The notes under the pieces are model-generated. The model ran no database searches and was not told where the DNA came from. It saw only the letters and a list, made by a program, of their open reading frames with translations. Position numbers and translations under genes: made by a program. This document shows positions 36,625 through 40,660 of a DNA stretch of 40,660 nt, piece by piece. The DNA is taken from NCBI GenBank assembly GCA_903857685.1, contig CAIOFO010000095.1, positions 1-40,660 of the forward strand, written 5' to 3'. The stretch is from an uncultured Alphaproteobacteria bacterium (GTDB lineage: Bacteria > Pseudomonadota > Alphaproteobacteria > Micropepsales > Micropepsaceae). Every line of letters begins with the position of its first letter. The stretch's first letter is position 1.

Positions 36625-36628
36625 ATGA
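36563..36628 (+). CDS. possible 21-residue leader peptide before the helicase gene
   Basis: The short frame (MDKPLDAKALLLGAPSPIL, then TP) begins at an ATG after a weak AGAAG and ends in TGA overlapping the helicase ATG as ATGA. The helicase start has no ribosome-binding site of its own, so translation may be coupled through this frame. It may also be chance; there is no similarity evidence. Confidence 0.3.
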   Translation: MDKPLDAKALLLGAPSPILTP

Positions 36629-39144
36629 CGCAAAGACATTCTCCCGCCAAGGTGACGGCGATCCTGGGGCCCACCAACACGGGCAAGACCCATTTCGCCA
36701 TCGAGCGCATGCTGGCGCACAGGAGCGGCATGATCGGCCTGCCGCTGCGCCTGCTGGCGCGAGAGGTTTATGACCGGGTCGTGCGCCTGCGCGGCGCCCC
36801 TGAAGTCGCCCTGATCACCGGCGAAGAGAAAATCGTTCCGCGGCACGCGCGATTCTATGTCTGCACCGTGGAGGCAATGCCGCTCGACATCCCCGTCGCC
36901 TGCCTGGTGGTGGACGAGATCCAGCTCTGCGCCGATCCCGAACGTGGCCATGTCTTCACCGACCGCCTGCTGCATGCCAGGGGCGAAGAGGAAACCCTGT
37001 TGCTGGGCAGCGACACGATGCGGGGCGTGATCCAGAAATTCATTCCCCGCGTCTGGTTCGTGACCAGGCCGCGCTTTTCCGACCTCGCTTATACCGGCGC
37101 CAGGAAACTCACCCGCCTGCCGCGCCGTTCGGCGGTGGTGGGATTCTCCGCCGAGGATGTCTATGGCATTGCCGAAATCGTGCGCCGCCAGCGCGGCGGC
37201 GCCGCGGTGGTGCTGGGCGCCCTCAGCCCGCGCACCCGCAATGCCCAGGTGGCGCTGTACCAGTCCGGCGATGTGGATTTCCTGGTCGCCACCGACGCCA
37301 TCGGCATGGGGCTCAACATGGATGTGGATCATGTCGCCTTCGCCGCGCATGAGAAATTCGACGGCCGCGGCATCCGCCCGCTTACGCCGGCGGAAACCGG
37401 ACAGATCGCCGGCCGCGCCGGGCGATACATGAATGACGGCACTTTCGGCGTCACCGGCGATTGCGAGGCGTTTGACGAGGAACTGGTGAACCGGGTCGAA
37501 AGCCACCGCTATGATCCGGTCAAGGTGCTGCAATGGCGCAGCGCCGCGCTGAATTTCCATTCCGTCCCCCACTTGCTGGAATCGCTGGACGCGCCGCCGC
37601 CGGAACGCGGCTTGGTGCGCGCCCGTCCCGCCAGCGATGTGCTGGCGCTGCGCCATCTGTCGAACGATGCGGATGTGACGGCGATGGCCGGCGGCCGCGA
37701 TGCGGTGCGCCGGCTGTGGGATGTCTGCCAGCTGCCGGATTTCCGCAAGCTGTCGGAAGACGAACATGCCCGCATGGTGCGCACCATCTTCGTGTTCCTG
37801 ATGGGCGATGCGGGCCACATCCCGGATGACTGGATGGCGCGCCAGATCGCCCGGCTGGATGTCACCGAAGGCGATGTTGCAACCCTGTCGGGACGGCTGG
37901 CGCAGATCCGCACCTACAGCTATGCCGCGCACCGCGCCGGCTGGATGGCGGACGGCGCCCATTGGCAGGGCGAGGCGCGGGCCGTGGAAGACCGTCTCTC
38001 GGACGCGCTGCATGAGCAATTGACCCAGCGTTTCATTGACCGGCGCACCTCGGTGCTGATGAAGCATCTGCGCGAAGACGACATCACCAGCCTGACGCTG
38101 GATGAATCCGGCGGCGTCGCCATCGGTGGCGAAGTCATCGGACGGCTGGACGGTTTTCATTTCGCCCCCGATCCGCGCGCGCAGAGTGACGATGGCGCGA
38201 TCCACGGCCGTACGCTGCGCGCCGCCGCCATGCGGGGCCTCGAAGGCGAATTCCTCGCGCGCGCCGCCGCCCTGGCATCGGCGCCCGACAAGGCGATCAC
38301 GCTCAGCGAGCATGGCAAGCTGTGGTGGGACGGCGCCATCATCGCCAGGCTTACGCCCGGCGCCACGCCGCTGTCTCCCGCCATCGCGCTGGTCGCCGAC
38401 GAACTGCTCAAGGGAGCGCCGCGCGCCGGCGTGCAGGCGCGGCTGGAGCAATGGCTGACGGCGCGGATAGAGGCGCGCATCGAGCCGCTGCTGGCGCTGG
38501 CCCGCGCCGCCGAGACCAAGGCCGGCAGCGACACCGCCCTGCCCTCCTACGCGCGCGGCCTGGCGCATCAGCTGGCGGAGAATTTCGGCGCCCTCGATCG
38601 CGCCAATCTGAACCTGCCGGAAAAACTCGGTCCCCTGCTGCGCGCCCTGAGGCCCTTCGGCGTCTGGCTGGGGCGGCGCACCGTCTATCTGCCGCGCCTG
38701 CTGCGCCCCGACGCGGCGTCCCTGCTGGCGCTGCTCTGGGGCATCTGGACCAAACAGGAAAATCTGGCGGGCCCTCCGGCGCCCGGCCTCACCTCGTTTC
38801 CCGCCGGCGCCGAACCGGAGGCGTTTCTGCAGGCCGCAGGATTTCGCGTCTTCGCCGGCCGCGCCATCCGCCTCGACATGCTGGAGCGGCTGGAAGACGA
38901 ACTCGACAAGGCCGCCGCCAGCGGCCTCAGCGCGCCCGACTCGCTGCCCAAGCTTGTCTCGCTGCTCGGCGCCGGCAATGACGAAGGCAAGGCGGTACTG
39001 GCGGCACTGGGCTGGCGCATGGTCGCGGTGGCGGATGCGCCCCCGGTCTGGCGCAGGGCCCGGGAAAAGCGCCGTCAGCCTTTCGTCGTGCCGCCGCCGC
39101 CGAAAGACTCGCCCTTCGCACGGTTGGCAACCCTGGTGAAATGA
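36625..39144 (+). CDS. SUV3-like superfamily 2 RNA helicase
   Basis: The 839-residue protein is related to the mitochondrial degradosome helicase SUV3. Motif I is AILGPTNTGKTHFAIERM, motif II is CLVVDEIQLCADPERGH (DEIQ), and later motifs include FLVATDAIGMGLNMDVDHVA and GQIAGRAGRYMNDGTFGVTG. The C-terminal 350 residues are alpha-helical and end in a basic tail. Members probably unwind structured RNA, but substrates in bacteria are little known. The downstream S4 gene starts 9 bp after its stop, and the S4-fdxA-carD order is common in alphaproteobacteria. The region upstream holds a LexA-type box and a small leader frame. Confidence 0.92.
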   Translation: MTQRHSPAKVTAILGPTNTGKTHFAIERMLAHRSGMIGLPLRLLAREVYDRVVRLRGAPEVALITGEEKIVPRHARFYVCTVEAMPLDIPVACLVVDEIQLCADPERGHVFTDRLLHARGEEETLLLGSDTMRGVIQKFIPRVWFVTRPRFSDLAYTGARKLTRLPRRSAVVGFSAEDVYGIAEIVRRQRGGAAVVLGALSPRTRNAQVALYQSGDVDFLVATDAIGMGLNMDVDHVAFAAHEKFDGRGIRPLTPAETGQIAGRAGRYMNDGTFGVTGDCEAFDEELVNRVESHRYDPVKVLQWRSAALNFHSVPHLLESLDAPPPERGLVRARPASDVLALRHLSNDADVTAMAGGRDAVRRLWDVCQLPDFRKLSEDEHARMVRTIFVFLMGDAGHIPDDWMARQIARLDVTEGDVATLSGRLAQIRTYSYAAHRAGWMADGAHWQGEARAVEDRLSDALHEQLTQRFIDRRTSVLMKHLREDDITSLTLDESGGVAIGGEVIGRLDGFHFAPDPRAQSDDGAIHGRTLRAAAMRGLEGEFLARAAALASAPDKAITLSEHGKLWWDGAIIARLTPGATPLSPAIALVADELLKGAPRAGVQARLEQWLTARIEARIEPLLALARAAETKAGSDTALPSYARGLAHQLAENFGALDRANLNLPEKLGPLLRALRPFGVWLGRRTVYLPRLLRPDAASLLALLWGIWTKQENLAGPPAPGLTSFPAGAEPEAFLQAAGFRVFAGRAIRLDMLERLEDELDKAAASGLSAPDSLPKLVSLLGAGNDEGKAVLAALGWRMVAVADAPPVWRRAREKRRQPFVVPPPPKDSPFARLATLVK

Positions 39145-39153
39145 CCTGATGGA

Positions 39154-39414
39154 ATGACGGGCGCCCGTATCGACAAATGGCTGTTCCATGCGCGCTTCTA
39201 CCGGACACGCGCCCTGGCCCAGGCTGCAGCCGCCGCCGGCAAGGTCTGGCGGAACGGGGCACGGGTGGAAAAACCGGCCCAGACGGTCCTCCCCGGCGAT
39301 ATCCTGACCCTGGGCAAGGGCAAGGAACTCCTGACCCTGCGGATTCTGGCCCTGGCGGAGCGGCGGGCCCCCGCGCAGGAGGCACAGGCGCTCTACGAAA
39401 TCGTCGCATACTGA
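39154..39414 (+). CDS. S4-domain RNA-binding protein (Hsp15-like)
   Basis: The 86-residue protein is a single S4 domain: [40 protein letters not shown] and [20 protein letters not shown]. Hsp15 rescues stalled 50S subunits carrying peptidyl-tRNA; this short form lacks the usual basic C-terminal tail of HslR. It probably shares a transcript with the helicase. Confidence 0.92.
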   Translation: MTGARIDKWLFHARFYRTRALAQAAAAAGKVWRNGARVEKPAQTVLPGDILTLGKGKELLTLRILALAERRAPAQEAQALYEIVAY

Positions 39415-39443
39415 AGGCTTGCCTTGGCGGCCTTCGGGTTTTA
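39413..39443 (+). terminator. possible terminator or attenuator before fdxA
   Basis: GAAGGC (39413-39418) pairs with GCCTTC (39430-39435) and is followed by GGGTTTT. The hairpin begins at the S4-gene stop and lies 30 bp before the fdxA start, so it could end the helicase/S4 transcript. Confidence 0.4.
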
Positions 39444-39472
39444 TGGACCTACCCGCGAAGTGGAGCCTGCCT

Positions 39473-39811
39473 ATGACCTATGTCGTCACCGAAGCCTGCA
39501 TCAAGTGCAAGTTCATGGATTGCGTCGAGGTCTGCCCGGTGGACTGCTTCTATGAAGGCGAAAACATGCTGGTCATCCACCCGGATGAATGCATTGACTG
39601 CGGTGTTTGCGAGCCGGAATGCCCCCCCGAGGCGATCAAGCCCGACACCGAATCCGGCATGGAAAAATGGCTCTCGGTGAACGCCGAATACGCCAAACTC
39701 TGGCCCAATATCGCCCAGAAGGGCGATGCCCCGCTTGACGCCAAGGATTGGGAAGGCAAGCCGGACAAGTTCGAGAAATTTTTCGACCCCAAACCGGGCT
39801 CGGGTTCCTGA
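39473..39811 (+). CDS. fdxA: ferredoxin FdxA (seven-iron type)
   Basis: The 112-residue protein carries two iron-sulfur clusters. The first set of cysteines lies in [18 protein letters not shown] and the second in [16 protein letters not shown]. The C-terminal extension ([20 protein letters not shown], then KFEKFFDP) is typical of FdxA. It moves electrons at low potential; the partner is unknown. The ATG at 39473 gives the standard [13 protein letters not shown] start; a frame 18 codons longer is not family-like. It sits between the S4 gene and carD, as in many alphaproteobacteria. Confidence 0.96.
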   Translation: MTYVVTEACIKCKFMDCVEVCPVDCFYEGENMLVIHPDECIDCGVCEPECPPEAIKPDTESGMEKWLSVNAEYAKLWPNIAQKGDAPLDAKDWEGKPDKFEKFFDPKPGSGS

Positions 39812-40140
39812 CCTGGCCCTAGAAGCCGAACGGGCTGCTTTCCGGGGTACGCCCCCGCTAAGTGGCGCGCCCGTTCTCGGGGCGCCAACGGCGCGACCCT
39901 CGAACTCCAACCGGTTGAAACAGCGCAATAAAACTGCGTAACTTAAATTAACGCCGTAATTTCAACGTCTTGGCACGTTTTCGCTTCCCTTTTCCCAAGC
40001 GTTGTGGTAGGGTTCTTTATCTGATCAATCCGTCACCCTCGCGTATGTCCGGCGTCCCCTCCGGCATCGTGCGGCCATATTGTCGTGAAACACTGCGTTC
40101 CTCTGCCTTCCCCGGGCGGAAAACGCCAATTGGAAACCAA
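39812..40140. other. intergenic region between fdxA and carD with stem structure
   Basis: No gene is supported in this 329-bp gap. GAACGGGC (39828-39835) pairs exactly with GCCCGTTC (39869-39876), enclosing a GGGG-TACG-CCCC hairpin (39844-39855); this could end fdxA transcription or be a small structured RNA, although no T-run follows. The rest is AT-richer near 39915-39965 (a TTGAAA at 39915 lacks a good -10) and probably contains the carD promoter. Confidence 0.45.
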
Positions 40141-40660
40141 ATGACCACCGCAAAAACCGCTCCAAAGCCCCTGGCCGCTGCTCCGGCCAAGAAGGTCCCT
40201 GCCAATTCCAACAGGAAGCATGAATTCAAGACCAACGACCATGTCGTGTACCCCACCCATGGCGTCGGCAAGGTTTCCGGAATCGAGGAAAAGGAAGTCG
40301 CGGGCCTGAAGCTCGAGCTTTTCATTATCGATTTCGAGAAAGACAAGATGACCCTGCGGGTCCCCACTGCCAAGGCCAAGGCCGTGGGCATGCGCAAATT
40401 GTCATCGCCCGAAGTGGTCGGCAATGCGCTGAACACGCTGAAGGGCCGCGCCCGCATCAAGCGCACCATGTGGTCGCGCCGGGCCCAGGAATACGAAGCC
40501 AAGATCGATTCCGGCGACCTGGTCTCGATCGCCGAAGTGGTGCGCGACCTGCACCGCGCCGGCGGCCAGCCGGAACAGTCCTATTCCGAGCGCCAGCTTT
40601 ATGAAAAGGCCCTGGCCCGCATGGCCCGCGAAGTCGCCGCTGTGGAGCGCACCGATGAAC
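40141..40660 (+). CDS. carD: CarD family transcriptional regulator (cut by window edge)
   Basis: CarD binds the RNA polymerase beta subunit and stabilises open promoter complexes, mainly at rRNA and other housekeeping promoters. The first 173 residues are visible. A Lys/Ala/Pro-rich start precedes the RNAP-interaction domain (FKTNDHVVYPTHGVGKVSGI, LELFIIDFEKDKMTLRVP), and the helical DNA-binding domain follows (RIKRTMWSRRAQEYEAKIDS, SIAEVVRDLHRAG, YSERQLYEKALARM). The stop lies beyond the window. The start ATG at 40141 follows GGAAA by a few bases. Confidence 0.94.
   Translation, partial: MTTAKTAPKPLAAAPAKKVPANSNRKHEFKTNDHVVYPTHGVGKVSGIEEKEVAGLKLELFIIDFEKDKMTLRVPTAKAKAVGMRKLSSPEVVGNALNTLKGRARIKRTMWSRRAQEYEAKIDSGDLVSIAEVVRDLHRAGGQPEQSYSERQLYEKALARMAREVAAVERTDE

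Noticed and set aside
36541-39189. 882-residue open frame opposite the helicase
   Set aside because: It is a shadow of GC-rich codon bias: low-complexity His/Gln/Gly/Arg composition, no family match, and the plus strand has clear helicase motifs.
1-40660. CRISPR array, rRNA or tRNA genes
   Set aside because: No regularly spaced repeat array and no convincing tRNA or rRNA sequence was seen on either strand.

Overview
The window is a GC-rich, densely coding chromosomal segment from an alphaproteobacterium. The clues are the gene set (DUF4167, DUF1178, CarD, a SUV3-like helicase, CobS/CobT, an alphaproteobacterial-type LexA box) and the gene order, which resembles Rhizobiales-like genomes. I cannot name the genus.

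Layout. 1-9524 is a leftward housekeeping run: clpB (cut by the window edge), a DUF4167 protein, prmC, prfA, ispG, a RodZ-like HTH protein, ptsP and lysC. 9587-11936 holds ubiG (rightward), then DUF1178, a nitrilase-fold amidohydrolase and a glutaredoxin (leftward). 11962-15503 is comF, split in two by a 2.8-kb mobile element. 15522-18715 holds a methyltransferase, an orphan Flp-type pilin, a Nudix hydrolase, an OsmC protein and argJ. 18939-26439 holds secA (with an in-frame TAG), corA, accA, a XerD-type recombinase, aroK and aroB. 26480-33183 holds a CorC-like protein, bolA, a J-domain protein, cobS, cobT, a small unknown protein, a membrane protein and rpmB. 33324-40660 holds a DUF3108 protein, methylmalonyl-CoA mutase, the SUV3-like helicase, an S4-domain protein, fdxA and the start of carD.

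The most interesting region is 12266-15063. Here a TIR-bounded element (14-bp perfect inverted ends, 6-bp target duplication GCCCTT, subterminal TAGGACAC repeats with a 19-bp period) has landed inside comF. Removing the element and one copy of the duplication restores an uninterrupted comF frame. Its cargo is a three-gene operon of a small RelE/HigB-like candidate toxin, an XRE-type antitoxin and a SecB-like chaperone. This is the layout of a toxin-antitoxin-chaperone (TAC) system like HigB1-HigA1-Rv1957 of Mycobacterium tuberculosis. The element also carries a decayed IS1-like transposase remnant and an unrecognised coiled-coil plus winged-helix protein next to its right end. No intact transposase is visible, and the TAC genes are visibly AT-richer than the flanks.

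Other points of note are a nonsense codon in the normally essential secA, a perfect 23-bp-arm palindrome after cobT, a LexA-type box and a 21-codon leader ORF before the helicase, a heat-shock-type promoter before clpB, and four convergent gene pairs whose stop codons overlap in the same tetranucleotide, TTAG. Functionally, CobS/CobT (cobalamin cobalt insertion) and the B12-dependent methylmalonyl-CoA mutase lie within 10 kb, and prfA/prmC and aroK/aroB form translationally coupled pairs. I saw no tRNA, rRNA or CRISPR array.
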